DNA from: Rapana venosa
Lineage: Eukaryota > Mollusca > Gastropoda > Neogastropoda > Muricidae
Direction of reading: 5' to 3'
Assembly (NCBI GenBank): GCA_028751875.1
Contig: CM054154.1
Span: forward strand, 52,802,144 to 52,866,143
DNA length: 64,000 nt
Shown here: one piece after another, positions 22,508 through 34,967 of the stretch
Numbering within the stretch: the first letter of the stretch is position 1
How the letters are laid out: every line of letters starts with the position of its first letter
The notes under the pieces: generated by a model
Told to the model about the DNA's origin: nothing
Databases searched by the model: none
The model's input: only the letters and a program-made list of their open reading frames with translations
Made by a program: the position numbers and the translations under genes

Positions 22508-25500
22508 ATTTAGCAGTCAGAGTCAGAGGTGTTCCTCTGCTACTGGTAACCTGTAGCCCAGTTACTACCTGTCTCAGTGGGGAGATAACCCGACCCAAAA
22601 ATCCCCAGCTATGGGCAAATAGCAGCTTGGAGAGGAGATGGGCGCCGCCAAGCAATCCACGCCCACAGAAATACCTACATGGACAACACTGCAAGGAAAG
22701 ACATGCCGGATCGGTTGAGGCCCGGAATACCAAAAAACCGCGCCTTCCATTGGAGCGTTCCAGGATGGAGGTGGAAAATATGCGACTGGGACCAAACAAC
22801 AGCGATCAAACTCCAGGCTGAAAGGCCCATCATGGTACATGGAACATCCGTACCTTGCACGCATGGGGAAGCTCCAAGAGCTAACCCATGAACTCGAAGA
22901 TACAAAATGGGACATACTGGACTGGCCGAAGTCCGCTGGGTCGATTCGCGAAAAAACTACAGAAAAGATCACAAACTATGTATAGTGGCGACGACTCCAA
23001 ACCCAACACGGAGTAGATTTCTTGTCAACAAGAAGAGGACTAACAGTGTCATCAGTTTACCCCAATCTCAAGCAGACTGATCTCCATGCGTGTCGCAGCA
23101 AAACCACACAACATGACCATCATACAAGTCTATGCACCAACATCAGACTACGATAAAGAAGCAATCGAGTGTTTCTACAAGATTTGGAGAGCGCCATCAA
23201 TCAACTCCAAAGAAGGACTTTCTCGGATCCAGGGCGACGGGAAATGCCAAATCGAACCTGACGCTTATGACCAATGGCCAGGGACAGTAGGCCGTTTTGG
23301 CGGGGACGAAACTAATGATAGAGTCTCAGGACTTTTGGAATTCGCAAGCAGCCACAATCTTACTGTCGCCAACACCTTATACCCCCACAAAACATCAAGA
23401 AAACGACGTGGCACTCACCAAATGGAAAGAAAACATAACCAGTTTGACTACATTTTGGGCCCCAAACGATTTAAGTCGAGCATCAACAAAGCCCGACAAG
23501 AAGTTTCCCTGGCGCTGATATTGCAGTGACCACGAAAATGGTACTCATGAACCTACAGATCAAGCTGAAGCCCAAGAACCAGAAGAGAAATCCCCGTGCG
23601 GTTCAACATGGAAAAGCTGAAGGACCCCGAAGTCGCTGAAATCTTTAAAGCTGAGATAGGGGGCAGATTTGCAGCATTGAAATTCCTCCAAATGACATCA
23701 ACACCTCACGAGACCTTCAAAACAAGACCATTCGGGAGACAGCGCTGGAGATCCTTGGGAAAAAGGAAAAAGAACCAACTGGGTTACCAACGATATCCTG
23801 GACCTGTGCGACCAATGTAGGGAGCAAAAAGCCAGTGAAGAACAAAAACCCTGAAACGGCCGAAGAGTATAGAACAGTCAACAGGTCAATCAAGAAGAAG
23901 ATGACTGGGGCCATGGGAATGGATGCGAAAAATGCTCCAAGGTTGAGAAGGCAATGGCGAAAGGAGCCCAGCAAAGAGGCGTACAACCATCAAGGTACAA
24001 CCAAGTCCCCAGCAGCCAAAGACCTCCGTTATTGAAGACAAAGAGGGGTCAGTCCTTACAGAGAGCGCCACATCATGAAGAGATGGACAGAATATTGCAG
24101 AGACCTGTACAACTACAAGCTGAAGGCTGATCCGAACAAACTTCACGAGCAAGATCCCAACCATCAGATCCTGAAAGCACACAGGGGCTGGAGGAAGAGG
24201 TAAAGAAGCAGTAAGATCCCTGAAAGGAGCAAGTCACCAGGGATTTTACAACATCCCGGCTGAGCTCATCAAGAAAAGGGCCCCGAGATGACAAGGGGAT
24301 TTACAATCATCTGCCAACGCATCTGGACCAGCAAAGAGTGGCCTGAACAGTGGACCCAATCCATCATATGTTTCCACTTCCAAAGAAGGGGGACCTGAAG
24401 AAGTGCCAAAATTACAGAAACAATCAGTCTGGGTAAGCCATCCAAGCAAAGTTATGCTACGCATTTCCTTTAACAGACTGAAACCACAAGCAGAAGAAAT
24501 CCTATCAGAAGAACAGGCAGGATTCAGACCAGGTCGAAGCACTGGTCGAGCAGATCTTCAACATCAGAATGCTCATAGAGAAGCATCTCCAACATTTACT
24601 CAGCTCTACAACACTTCATTGACTTCAAGAAGGGCCTTCGACCGAGTGTGGCAAGAAGCTCTGTGGCAAGTCATGAAGACTATAGCTTCGACGAGGACCT
24701 GATTTAAGTCATCCAGGCGCTGTATGACAGCTCCCACAGTGCAGTCCCTCATGGGTGGAGAAATCGGAGTTCTTCCGGACTTCAGTTGGAGTTCGACAAG
24801 GCTGCCCGCTATCCCCCGTTCTTTCAATGTGTTCCTGGAGAACAACATGCAGGAGCCCCCCTTGACTTCAAGACCACAATCACAATAGGGGGAAGCAGTC
24901 TGGGAATCTTCGATCGCAGACGATATTGATCTCATGGCCGCAGTGAAGAAGAATTCCCGGATCTCACCACCAGACTGGAAACATCAGCCAATGCCCACGT
25001 TATGGAGATCACACGGAAAAGACAAGATCCTAGTGAACAGTACCCCACCGAAACCCCTCCACCAGCATACAAGATGAGTGGCGAGACACTAGAGGAGGTG
25101 GAAACTTTCAAGTACCCTGGAGCAGTCATCACCAAAGAAGGCACGAGCACACAAGAGGGGAAGATCAGACTTGCTGTGCACTCTCCCTCCATTTACTAAG
25201 CTGGCGAAAGTGTGGGGAAACCACAACATCAAACCCACACTAAGGTCGACTCTACAAGGCACTCGTCACACCATTGCCTTGAAAAGCTGTGGGAAACATG
25301 GACACTTACGCCGATTAGACGTCGCATTCAAGCCTTGAGATGAAGTGCCTCAGGCGGGTCCTAACATCACCTACGAGACCGCAAAACCAATGACTACGTC
25401 TGGCAGCAGATCGAGCACTGGCTGGCAAACAAGAACCATTGCTAGATACAGTCAAAAGGGGGAAACGAAGGGTTTGGCCACACAACAAGGGAATAACAGC

Positions 25501-25719
25501 CTGTCAAAGACAGTCCTGCAGGGAATGGTGGAAGGAGCAAGGAGGCAGGGACGACCACGCAAAAGCTGGATATCCAACATCAAGGAGTGGACCGGCCTCA
25601 CTGTACCAAACCTCCTGAAAACAGCCCAGGACAGAACCATTTGGCGGTCCACTTGCAGCGTCCGTGCGGGTACCCCAACAGTCGTCCCGACCAAGGGATG
25701 AGTGAGTGAGTGATTTAGC
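22508..25719 (+). mobile_element. RTE-like LINE, full length, with 7-bp target duplication
   Basis: The element body is about 22515-25712, flanked by atttagc at 22508-22514 and 25713-25719. It encodes an APE-type endonuclease: GFLVNKK, ISMRVAAKPHNMTIIQVYAPTSDYD (23080-23160), IQGD, THNQFDYI and GSDHDLVLMNL. A linker follows (FNMEKLKDPEVAEIFK, 23600), then RT: FIDFKKAFDRVWQEALW (motif A, 24610), ADDIDLM (motif C, 24925) and GQGRPRKSWISNIKEWTGL at the end. It terminates in a TGAG microsatellite (25699-25712) as RTE-type elements often do. About ten slips and stops. It splits LINE-D ORF2 on the other strand. Confidence 0.85.
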
Positions 25720-26274
25720 GAGAATTTTTTCATTGAAACTGCTGTACTTTTAATACAGTTATTAAACACATTTAATGCTAAATCAATGTCCCTGTCAATC
25801 AGTTGGATAGCTTCATTTATTCTATTATAAGTTTCATCTGAATTTAAAGCATTTTCAAACTTTTCACTTTCAGCAGTATTCCAGATGTATTTTTCCATTA
25901 CAACATTTTCTTCGACATCATTAAGACTACTGGGATTATCGATTAGAAATGAAATAGGCAAGACAATAGGCAAGTGACTTGTATCAATACGTTCTACAAC
26001 TTCTAAACAGCAGCTGTCAAATACAATAGTAAAGAGATCTGATGATAATAAGAAATAATCAATAACACTACTACCTGAGTCGCTAATGTATGTGTAGCAT
26101 CCTTCACGATCACCATAACACATACCATTTATTATAGACAGATTCAATGCAGTGCACATATCCAGCAGAGACTTACCGTAACTATTGATTGTGTTTATCT
26201 TGGGAACATCTCCCCTCATCAATCAGATTGCAACAATTTGTGGGGCTGACAAATGGCTCTGATGTCACAAACTG
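25720..26274 (-). pseudogene. LINE-D ORF2: endonuclease C-terminal part
   Basis: Minus-strand reading gives INSYGKSLLDMCTALNLSII, CYTYISDSGSSVIDYFLLS (penultimate EN blocks), SHLPIVL (the final SDH-like block, with SH kept), then an EN-RT linker to STAVSMKKFSLN. There the RTE-like insertion interrupts it. After removal of the insert and one atttagc copy it continues as RHNKKEDWYGEE in 22507 and below. The 5' side is cut at about 26275 by the ATT tail of an L2-like LINE, so the first EN blocks are missing in this contig. Confidence 0.8.
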
Positions 26275-26540
26275 AGATAATAATAATAATAATAATAATA
26301 ATAAACGGAACTTATATAGCGCTATATCTTGCAAAGACAAATCAAAGCACATACATTCAACCTAATCTTACACAGTCATGCAATCAATAATAAATAATCA
26401 ATAGTTTAAACAAACAGATATTACAAACATGGTGCACTGCAGACAAAATCTATGAAATAAAATTTCAATAGTCAAATGTTTTTCCAAAACCCCACACACA
26501 CACAGGTCGTATACTTTAGCAGGGGGAAATTTTTGGAATG
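26275..26540 (-). mobile_element. L2-like LINE 3' end, cut by the contig end
   Basis: It begins with (AAT)n at 26276-26303, then the complement of the family's 3' block (tatatagcgctatatcttgc, then acaaatcaaagcac). It runs into the assembly gap. The sister contig carries the rest at 51705-55870. The ATT microsatellite at the junction with LINE-D is the element's own tail. Confidence 0.75.
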
Positions 26541-27040
26541 NNNNNNNNNNNNNNNNNNNNNNNNNNNNNNNNNNNNNNNNNNNNNNNNNNNNNNNNNNNN
26601 NNNNNNNNNNNNNNNNNNNNNNNNNNNNNNNNNNNNNNNNNNNNNNNNNNNNNNNNNNNNNNNNNNNNNNNNNNNNNNNNNNNNNNNNNNNNNNNNNNNN
26701 NNNNNNNNNNNNNNNNNNNNNNNNNNNNNNNNNNNNNNNNNNNNNNNNNNNNNNNNNNNNNNNNNNNNNNNNNNNNNNNNNNNNNNNNNNNNNNNNNNNN
26801 NNNNNNNNNNNNNNNNNNNNNNNNNNNNNNNNNNNNNNNNNNNNNNNNNNNNNNNNNNNNNNNNNNNNNNNNNNNNNNNNNNNNNNNNNNNNNNNNNNNN
26901 NNNNNNNNNNNNNNNNNNNNNNNNNNNNNNNNNNNNNNNNNNNNNNNNNNNNNNNNNNNNNNNNNNNNNNNNNNNNNNNNNNNNNNNNNNNNNNNNNNNN
27001 NNNNNNNNNNNNNNNNNNNNNNNNNNNNNNNNNNNNNNNN
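26541..27040. other. Assembly gap of exactly 500 N
   Basis: Five hundred N bases separate contig 1 from contig 2. The fixed round size marks a scaffolding placeholder, not a measured distance. Sequence on the right restarts at a point equal to position 1143 on the left, so the gap joins overlapping sequence. Frames spanning it have no meaning. Confidence 0.97.
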
Positions 27041-27180
27041 TGAGCCTCCAAGTCCCCAAAAAAGCGCCACTATCCCCTGCCATACTGTAAGAACTTTTCA
27101 AGCGCAGATTGGCCAAATAAGTCATCTTCACACCCACAGAAATGGACCCTCCCAGTCCCAGGATTAATAGATGGTCATCA
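27041..27180 (+). pseudogene. C2H2-tailed LINE ORF2 end (copy 2)
   Basis: This is the counterpart of 1143-1275. It holds the end of the LINE ORF with QIGQISHLHTHRN. The first part of the finger is broken by a missing base pair (cCCATACTGTAAG versus tccatactgctcaag), so the second Cys is out of frame. Everything upstream is cut by the gap. Confidence 0.8.
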
Positions 27181-27645
27181 TCGATCCCGATGGACGAAGA
27201 AGAACTAGTCAATGGTCATTATGGTGAGTGTGCGTGCATGAGCGTGTGTGTTTACTAGTCAATAGTCTTTATAAAATTGTGTTCATATATTGGTGTGTGT
27301 GTATGGGTGTGCGCACGTGTGCGTGCACACGTAAATAACAAGTTTATATGTCATTTCCAATCAATCATTGTATTCTTCCATTGGTGTGTGTGCACGCGCA
27401 CATGTGCATAAGCCGTGCGTGTGTGTGTGTGCGAGCACGCGTATTTGTTTAAGTGTGATTAATTTTTCTTTTTTGTTTGTTTTTGGGGGTTTTGTTTTGT
27501 TTTTGAAGCTATCTTGCACTGTCCATACCAATTCGAAGTGAAGTTTTCTTGTGTCTTTCGAGATAATTATACGTATCAATGTGCCTGTCAGTATTGTAAT
27601 TGCCTTTCATGGGATGATTAAAGTGTACTTGACTTGACCGATGCC
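27181..27645 (+). repeat. GT-rich LINE 3' tail (copy 2)
   Basis: This is the counterpart of 1272-1745 with the same blocks. Differences are short and mostly in GT runs (gggtgtgcgcacgtgtgcg here versus gggtgtagcgcacagtgtgcg). It ends at gatgattaaagtgtacttgacttgac near 27640. Confidence 0.55.
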
Positions 27646-28175
27646 CTGTCAGTCCTACAAGCCCTGTCTGCAGACAAAGAAATAGAACTCCAAAGGGAAC
27701 CAACTCCTTACACAAAACAAACATGTAAAGCTGCAATGAATCCCCGCCCCTGTGGTGTATCTGGCAACAAACAGGTTGATCAACTTGCGAAACAGGGAGC
27801 ACAGAAAATACAGTGCAAAAGCAGCCTCACCTTGAAGGAAAAGAAGACAATAATCAAATCGACCCAGAGTAGAGAAAGCCGACTACAGCTATCTCAAAAG
27901 AAATAATTCTAAGACTGTACTGGGCACAACAGGATAAATCAACACATGTCCCCAAAGCTGAAACTCATTCCCTCTCCCTTGTATGCCTATGGCAAAGAAA
28001 ACCAGACTGGAGAGCACATCCTTCAGAGGTGCACGCTATTCAGCGACCCAAGGAAGATTGTGTGGCTGATGGAGATAACCCTGCAAACCAAGCTGTACTG
28101 CCCACAAGAGGAGCTGGAAAGGACATGCCACTATTTTTCCTAAACACATCTGGCGGTGTAAAAAAGCGAATGAGA
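27634..28175 (+). pseudogene. RNase H-like / Zn-tail LINE fragment (copy 2)
   Basis: The better-read version of 1746-2270. One frame (27634-27906) holds TDALSVLQALSADKEIELQ, CGVSGNKQVDQLAKQGAQK and KSSLTLKEKK. After a stop, 27946-28143 holds KLKLIPSPLYAYGKENQTGE, EHILQRCTLFSD and KLYCPQEELERT, the C-terminal tail of RNase H-bearing LINEs. The TGD-like catalytic strand and the QxxDxLAK block are kept, but the His of the HCG block is not. It then abuts LINE-D EN on the other strand near 28180. Confidence 0.65.
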
Positions 28176-29010
28176 GAAGAAGACTGCATCCTCCCATCAG
28201 AGATGTATGTATAGCATTCTTGCTGGTTGCCATTACATACACCATTAAGAATTTGTAAAATAATTGCAGTGCACATATTCAATAATAATTTACCATAATT
28301 ATTGATAACAGAATCTTCAGAATTAAGATTACTACTGAGAGACATGCTTTTGCTTTGGAAATCTAAAATAAAGTCATTTGCTACATGATGAGACGAACAG
28401 TTTTATGTCCTGCTGTTTAAGTCTCCACATAGTATTATATCTTCTTCATCCAATGTTACCACACAATTTACTAAACATTCTTCCAACATAACAATTCCAT
28501 TATCATTGGCAAACATGTTATAAAAAGGAGAACCTTCAGGTGGGATATACACACATACAAGCAATACATTTCTTGATGTACACAATAGAGATTTGTCACA
28601 GACAAAAGTGCAAATATTAGGGTAATTCACAAGGGCAGCTAACTCATGCTTTATTAAACAAACTAACTTTAATTGCTGACTTACAGAAAACATTTGGCTG
28701 AATATTTTCCAGGGAGGTTTCTGTCAGACAAATAAAATCGAAGCTACGCACATAAGATGCAAAATCTATATCAGTTTTGAAAGCAACCCATTTATGTTCC
28801 AGGACAAAGATGGAAAGGTTTTATTTGTTTTATGTGTATTGCCACAATTCAACTGATCTACACCATCTAGACTGACATTTACACTAATTTTATTGATATG
28901 ATTAGACACCAAATTCTTTCAATAGAACTAAGATTATCATTTACTGAATACTCTTTATTAGAAGACTGCCTATAAAGAAATGACTCCTCTACAGCTGGTA
29001 TTAGGCCTTG
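28160..29010 (-). pseudogene. LINE-D endonuclease fragment (copy 2)
   Basis: This is the counterpart of 2245-3100 and easier to read. The 28403-28693 minus frame gives LIKHELAALVNYPNICTFV, VLLVCVYIPPEGSPFYN and DIILCGDLNSRT in one frame. A second frame (28200-28345) gives INNYGKLLLNMC and CYTYISDGR. Upstream lies FDFICLTET near 28740. EN blocks up to CYTYISD are present and the final SDH block is lost at the junction with the RNase H fragment. Confidence 0.78.
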
Positions 29011-29099
29011 TAAACAGTGGTCAGACCTATCTTCGACATGCCTCACAGCCCCAAGCTGTATTACGTGAATGTGTCTATCTGAGGCCGGGTGACCTGTGT

Positions 29100-30593
29100 A
29101 TGTTTATTTTTCCTACCCTGTGAATTGCGTCTATGGAAGTATGTGTGTATGGGCAGGCCAACAATCTATTCCTTTCTTCGAAGATCATTAAGGGTCACCC
29201 TTTCACCTTTAGTGATCAGATGGTCAAAGTCCATTCTCACGTTTTTTCCTTCTGCTCTCAAATTCTTCAAATATGGGGTCAGTTTGGGGCTGATTTCTAT
29301 AACACTTTGGGAAAAATATTCATCTACAAAAATACTTGAACCTTACACCTGGGGATAATGGAAGAGTTTGGTTAAGAATTTATCCTGTGCACTCTATCAA
29401 ACTTGACATCTTCTGCTACATCCATTTTTTGGTGAGAGATGATTTTTCACAACCTTTCCACAGTCAGCTCCAGTCTCATTAATTTTCTTTTCTAAGCCAT
29501 GAAAAACTACATTATTCCATCTTAAACGTCCTTCTAGATCGTCTTGCTTTCTTTTCCAATTTTTCAACCCAGTCTGTTACTTCTTTATTTGACTATTGTA
29601 ACTGTATTTTCACACCTAAGATTGTTCAAGTCTTGTTTAAGTCCACACATTTCCTCTTTTAAAGCACTAACACTGTGTGTCAACAATTTTATCTTATTTT
29701 TCATACTCTCTGTTCAAGTCTTTAACTCATTGGAGTCGCAGTGAAATGGATCCCGCCATTTTGTGGTGACGTGTGAATTTTAGCTATATTTGAAAAATTC
29801 AGCAGACTTACCCAACATAATAATGACATACACATTATACATCATTGAAAAGTTTATAATGTCTTCTTTTGAGATTGTTTCACAGTATTTCAATAGATGA
29901 CTATATTTATTTTTTACAAATTTTCAAAATATGTCACTGAATGCTGAATAATAAAAAGTTTTGAAAATTAGGGTTGGTATCTTAAATGGCTTGAACTATT
30001 CATCATCTAGTCCCCTTGAAGCAATGTGATGATTTTTCACCAAAGTAAAGTTCCCTGAAGCTGGCTGAATTGATGTGATGTCACTTTTTGTACAACAAAT
30101 TAATTTTTTTTAAAGAATCATAACACTGGAGTGCCGGAAATCCCAAAGATATCACTTGTTGACATGTCAAACAAAATTGGCCAACAGACAAAAACTAGGC
30201 AAGCTTATGGTCAGGAAAGCAAACTGTGTTTAGAAAAATGCTTGCCCTCCAGGCCAGAGTACTTTTCCTTAAGTTAACCATCACTTTGTGTTTTTAAAAA
30301 AAATTCGTAAGTCTGCCGATTCTTAAGCTTCCGCATGTCACAGTAAAGGAGAGGAGTGCCGAAGCTTAAGCTTAAGCTTAAGCTTCGGCACAACCTCAAT
30401 GAGTTAATAAGTTCTCCACTTTCTCTATCTTGGTCGTCATCATGTTCAAAGTTGTTTCCTCTGGAGCCCCTGCAGGAAAGGACTCCGGTCTACAGTGAAT
30501 GGTCATAGGTGTGCTGGCGGCAACATCTGCACTTGTTTTGGTCCTCAGTGCACTTTTCCCTGTGATGGTGCTATGACCACCAGCACCACTCAT
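29100..30593 (-). pseudogene. LINE-D ORF1 split by a MITE (copy 2)
   Basis: This is the counterpart of 3180-4676. The N-terminal part is open from the Met at 30593 (MSGAGGHSTITGK) to KIEKVENLL at 30408, where TTAA begins. The C-terminal part resumes at 29725 with KDLNREYEK, VSALKEEMCGLK, DDLEGRLRWNNVVFHGLE and FDRVHRINS. This is an L1-type ORF1 protein with a serine/threonine-rich N-terminus, coiled coil and RRM. I chose Met 30593 because the frame upstream (to 30950) is Trp/Gly-rich and unlike a protein N-terminus, but the true start is uncertain. Confidence 0.7.
29726..30403. mobile_element. piggyBac-type MITE (copy 2)
   Basis: This is the counterpart of 3807-4485, 678 bp long, with TTAA at 29722-29725 and 30404-30407 and the same CTCATTG inverted ends. 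The 36-bp palindrome is at 30356-30391. Differences from copy 1 are a few one-base slips. Confidence 0.72.
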
Positions 30594-31174
30594 CAAGCTG
30601 GTTTGTCTCAGTTTGTGTCCTTGGCCAGTTGATCCAGGAGAGGAGTGGGGGAGGTCCAAGGTTGGTCTCCACATCACCACACTGCAGCAAAAGGCTCCCC
30701 AACCCCACCCCATTGCAGCAAAAGGCCCCCTACCCCCCACCCAAAGAGATAGGTGAGTCCTAATAGGACACTGTGTTGTCGGCTGTTCAGTGTCACGATG
30801 GAGGTCCGCATGGCAGATTTGAATTCCGCCCATTCTGACATGAAACTGGCCAAAATTGCCGCAAATATCCCACAGACGGCTCTGTACAGCTGCACTGACA
30901 ATAAATATTTCTACACAAAGTATATGAAAACAATAAAAGACTAAAGCCACTTACTAATTCACAAAAATATTAGTGCAATTTCAGTACATCTCCTTCACAT
31001 CACGTGATAGCCCCCCCCCATGAGAGAGAGAGAGAGAGAGAGCGAGGCTTTGACCATGCTTTGACCAATTTATTGTCATTGCCCAATATGGCCTATTGAC
31101 AAGGGGGGTTACACACGACTTTCTTTCGTAAACACAAATAAATACAAAAAAAATTGCATGATGCATTTAAACTG
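30594..31174 (-). other. LINE-D 5' leader region (copy 2)
   Basis: This is the counterpart of 4677-5249. It has a poly-C run and (GA)n tract at about 31010-31044. A plus frame at 30753-30944 (with METs at MEVRMADLNSAH) is intact in this copy, but I do not recognise it and it is broken in copy 1. I assign no gene. Confidence 0.35.
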
Positions 31175-31805
31175 ATTTAAAAAAAAAGAGCTCTCTATAA
31201 ATGGGCATGACTTTAAACTCAGGTGTAAAAATCAGCTTCAAACTGAACACAAAGTAATGTCAAGGATAAACAACAGGAACCCAAAAGACAATAACTAAAA
31301 TAATAACAAGAACATTCTAGAATGTTATATTAGACCATCCATTCAAATTCTTGTGGAAATTTCAATCGTATTCTTGTGGAGATTTACAGCATAATTAATC
31401 ATATATGTTTCTTTATTTTTGGTCACAAATATTGCTGGAGATTACAGTACATGAATTTTTCTTTAGTTTAGTCACAAAAAGTTAAACTAATTGGTGTTTA
31501 CCTGTGAATTGCCATGTTTTTTTCTGTGCTTCAGCAATAAACTTTGCAACAGATTTGATCACAATATATCATCAGACAATAAGACAGAAAATATATTTTG
31601 CCTTTGGAAAGCTTCTAGACTGAGAACACTAGTTTTCATTGCTTGACACAGAAACAGGTAATGCACTTCTTCATCAAGAATTTTAACACACATGGGGCAT
31701 GGGATTGTTGGACGTCTCAGACTGAAACCATCTTTTGTTTGCATTGAAACTGAGTGTTCTTAGCTGAAATCGTGCATAATGTAGTCGGTGCAATTTGTCA
31801 GAGAC
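31175..31805 (-). pseudogene. LINE-D ORF2 C-terminus and 3' UTR (copy 2)
   Basis: This is the counterpart of 5250-5890, with the zinc knuckle read as CPMCVKILDEEVHYLFLC in 31559-31744. It is more broken than copy 1: FPCPMCG has become IPCPMCV, and there are one-base losses around 31560 and 31740. The 3' UTR tandem units are present at about 31370-31490. Confidence 0.75.
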
Positions 31806-33170
31806 ACATTGGAAACCTTTCTCTTTCTTTCAGTCACAACCTTCAATTCTCTCATGAATCTTTTGAAGTTTGCGAAAATCAGACTCAACCTACCTGGCCA
31901 CTCTATTACTATCTGCGCCTTTCCCGTCCACCTCCCAGCCGTAAAACACCTAACATCTCTTTTTCACCAAGAATTCCAGTCACTCCTCGACCATACAGCC
32001 TCTCTCCCACTTAAACTTATAATTCTTGGTGACTTCAACTTCCCCTTTCGACAACCAGTTTCTCCAGATGTCAAAAGTCTTTCTCTTTTTTCTGTCCAAC
32101 CATTTTCTCTTTAACTGGTAAACGAAGCAACGCACAGATCTGGTCATATTTTAGACTGGTGATTACTAATGCTTCTTTTAATCTTGTACATCTGTTTCTG
32201 TCACCGACGAATGCTTTGATCATTCCACCTTCTTTTCCATCTTAACATCAAAAACCTGTCAGAAAAAAGGAAATATGTTACTCGTCGCAATCTTAAGGCC
32301 TTAGACATTCATACCTTCTCTTCACAAACTTCCGACGTTTTTCACAAACCTTGACCACACTGACCTCTCTGATCACTATAACACTATTCTCCGCCAACTG
32401 CTTGATGAGATGCACCTCCTACTGACCATCTCCTCTCTGACAGACCCTGTGCGCCATGGTATACCCAGAATAGAATTCGGGGAAAAGTCAGTTCCTTTGT
32501 CCAACTCTGTGAAGTATTAGGGGTAGTTCTTGACAACACACTCTCTATGAAAAAATTCATCACCCAGACCTGCCAGTCCCTTTTTACTATCAATTCGGGC
32601 AAAAAGCGCGATTTGCAAGTATCTGTCCACTGATGCAACTTCCAAGCTTGTCACACTTCATTCTTTCACGTTTAGACTACTGTAATTCTCTTTTGGCTGG
32701 CCTACCAGCATCATCTATCCACTCTCTTCAAAAAATCTGCAGCTCGACTGGTCCTAAGAAAGAAAAAAAATCTGAACACATCACCCCTCTTCTGCGTCTC
32801 TTCCTGGCTGCCTGTCTCACAAAGACTGGAGTATAAAATCAATACCTCTGTTTCAAATGTCTCCACAAATCTGCACCCTCTTATCTCTGTAACTGTCTTC
32901 ATCTGTACACTCCATCCCGTTCCCCTTCGTTCAGCCGCAGATACTTTGTGCTTTCGAACACCCAGATTCAAACAAACCACTGTTGGCCGTTGCTCCTTCT
33001 CTGTTTCTGGTCCATCCACCTGGAATGACCTCCCTCTTTCACTTCGCCAAAAGCCTTCACTTGATACCTTCAAATCCAGCCTCAAAACACACTTATTTCC
33101 TACCTGAGACTTTCCCCCCAAATATCTATCCCTAATTTTCAACAGCATCTTTCACCTTGTGTTGTTCCGA

Positions 33171-33201
<31 letters not shown>

Positions 33202-33370
33202 TGTGTGTGCGTGCATACGTGTGCGCGCATGGTTTTTGAAATCTGTTGTTCATTATGTTTAAGGAGAGTTGTATGCCTGTAAATGATTGAGTGCAAGCGC
33301 TTTGATTTGTTTGTTTTTTTACAAGATTCAGCGCTATATAAATTCCATATATTATTATTATTATTTATTA
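31805..33370 (+). mobile_element. L2-like deletion derivative (copy 2)
   Basis: This is the counterpart of 5890-7455, with the same endonuclease-to-RT-tail junction near 32465-32480 (cccagaatagaattcgg). The RT palm is absent here as well, so the deletion is not a sequencing artefact of one contig. Reading frames are much more broken than in copy 1 (for example LILSRLDYCNSLLAGLP intact at 32650-32710 but VSQRLEYKI lost). Confidence 0.8.
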
Positions 33371-34967
33371 TTTGAAGGCACACTTAAACGAAAAAACCCA
33401 GCAGTATTTATCTTTTACTTTCCATATCTAGACTGCCAATTTTGTTTAAATGAACACGTGAGTCTGTCTTTCAACTCAGAAATAAACTAATGTTCGCTAC
33501 CTACTTCCTCAGACAACCACATGATTCCAAAACCATGTTCTGACAAAAAAATTTTAACTTGATATGCCGAATTCTTCCTTTCCAACTCCATTTGTATAAT
33601 CACAACATGTACAAAGGAAAAAAATAAACAAATATTTTTGCTCTTTAGAGAAACGAAATTTTGCTAGTAAGTAAATGTTAAAACTGACCACAGACAAGGG
33701 AGTTACTTTGACAAAAACAGAAGATATGTTAAGAGAAACAAAAGCATTCTATAAATTAAAAAAAATACTAGAAAAAAACACAAAAATTTTGAATCAGACC
33801 ACTTCTTAAATGCCCTTCCAAAAATAACTAAAACAGAATCAGACCAGCTGGAAGGATTAATCACCCTAGAAGAAGCATAAAAAGTACTGAAAAATCTGAA
33901 AAACGACAAAACCCCTGGAACAGATGGACTCACTGTAAATTTCTGTAAATTCTTTTTGGAGGCAAATAGGGATTTTTGTGATTCGCTCACTAAATGAAGG
34001 CTTTGTAAATGGGGAAATGTCTATCTCACAAAAAGAAGGACTAATAATTTGCCTACCAAAAGAGAATAATCCCAAAGTATTTAAAGAATTGGAGGCTGAT
34101 TTCACTCCTAAATGTGACATATAAAATAGGCTCTGCATGTATTGCAAACAGAATTTTAAAAGTTTTATGAGGGCTAATTAATAAAGACCAAATTGGATTT
34201 GTACCAGGGAGATACATAGGAGACACTATACACAGATTTAATATATGACTTAATACACTATTTAGAAGAAAAACAATTGCCTGGCTTACTGGTGTCAGTA
34301 GACTTCAAGAAGGCATTTGATTCTGTAGACTGGGGAGTTATGAAAAAATGTTTTTAAATACTTTGGTTTTGGGGAGGGGTTGCAAAAGTGGGCGCCTGCC
34401 TTTTATAAAATTTTACATAAATTCATATGTAACTGTGAATAGAAAGGTATCTTCAAGATTCTATATGCAAAGGGGATGCTGTCAAGGTGACCCAATATCT
34501 CCATATCTCTTTATTCTGTGTGCGGAAATACTTGCCCACATGATAAGGGAACAAACGGATAGTAAGGGCATAAAAATAGCAAATACTGAACTAAAGATAT
34601 GTCAGTTTGCTGATGATACATCAGTCACTCTAGGGGGAGACCAACATTTATATGAAGTGCTTTTTCAAAGCCTTGAAACCTTTGAGGATATGTCAGGGTT
34701 AAAGTTAACTTTAATAAAACCAAAAATGCTTGCCTGGGCAGCAAAAAGAATTCACTGATAACCTACTTACCACACAAAAAATGGCGTGGAACCCAAAATA
34801 TAAATCCTTGGAATCTGGTTTACGAAAAATTTTCTGCTAATATGACGGAGGTAAATATAACTGATAAACTATATGAAGTTAAAAAACCTACTTAAAATAT
34901 GGCCAAAAAGATTAATAACACCTTTGGGTAGAGTAGCAGAGCTTAAATCGCAAGTACTCTCAAAGTT

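Noticed and set aside
26398..27212. Several 180-250 residue open frames across the first N run
   Set aside because: They are open only because N translates as unknown; they contain almost no real sequence. The same applies to 60771-61906.
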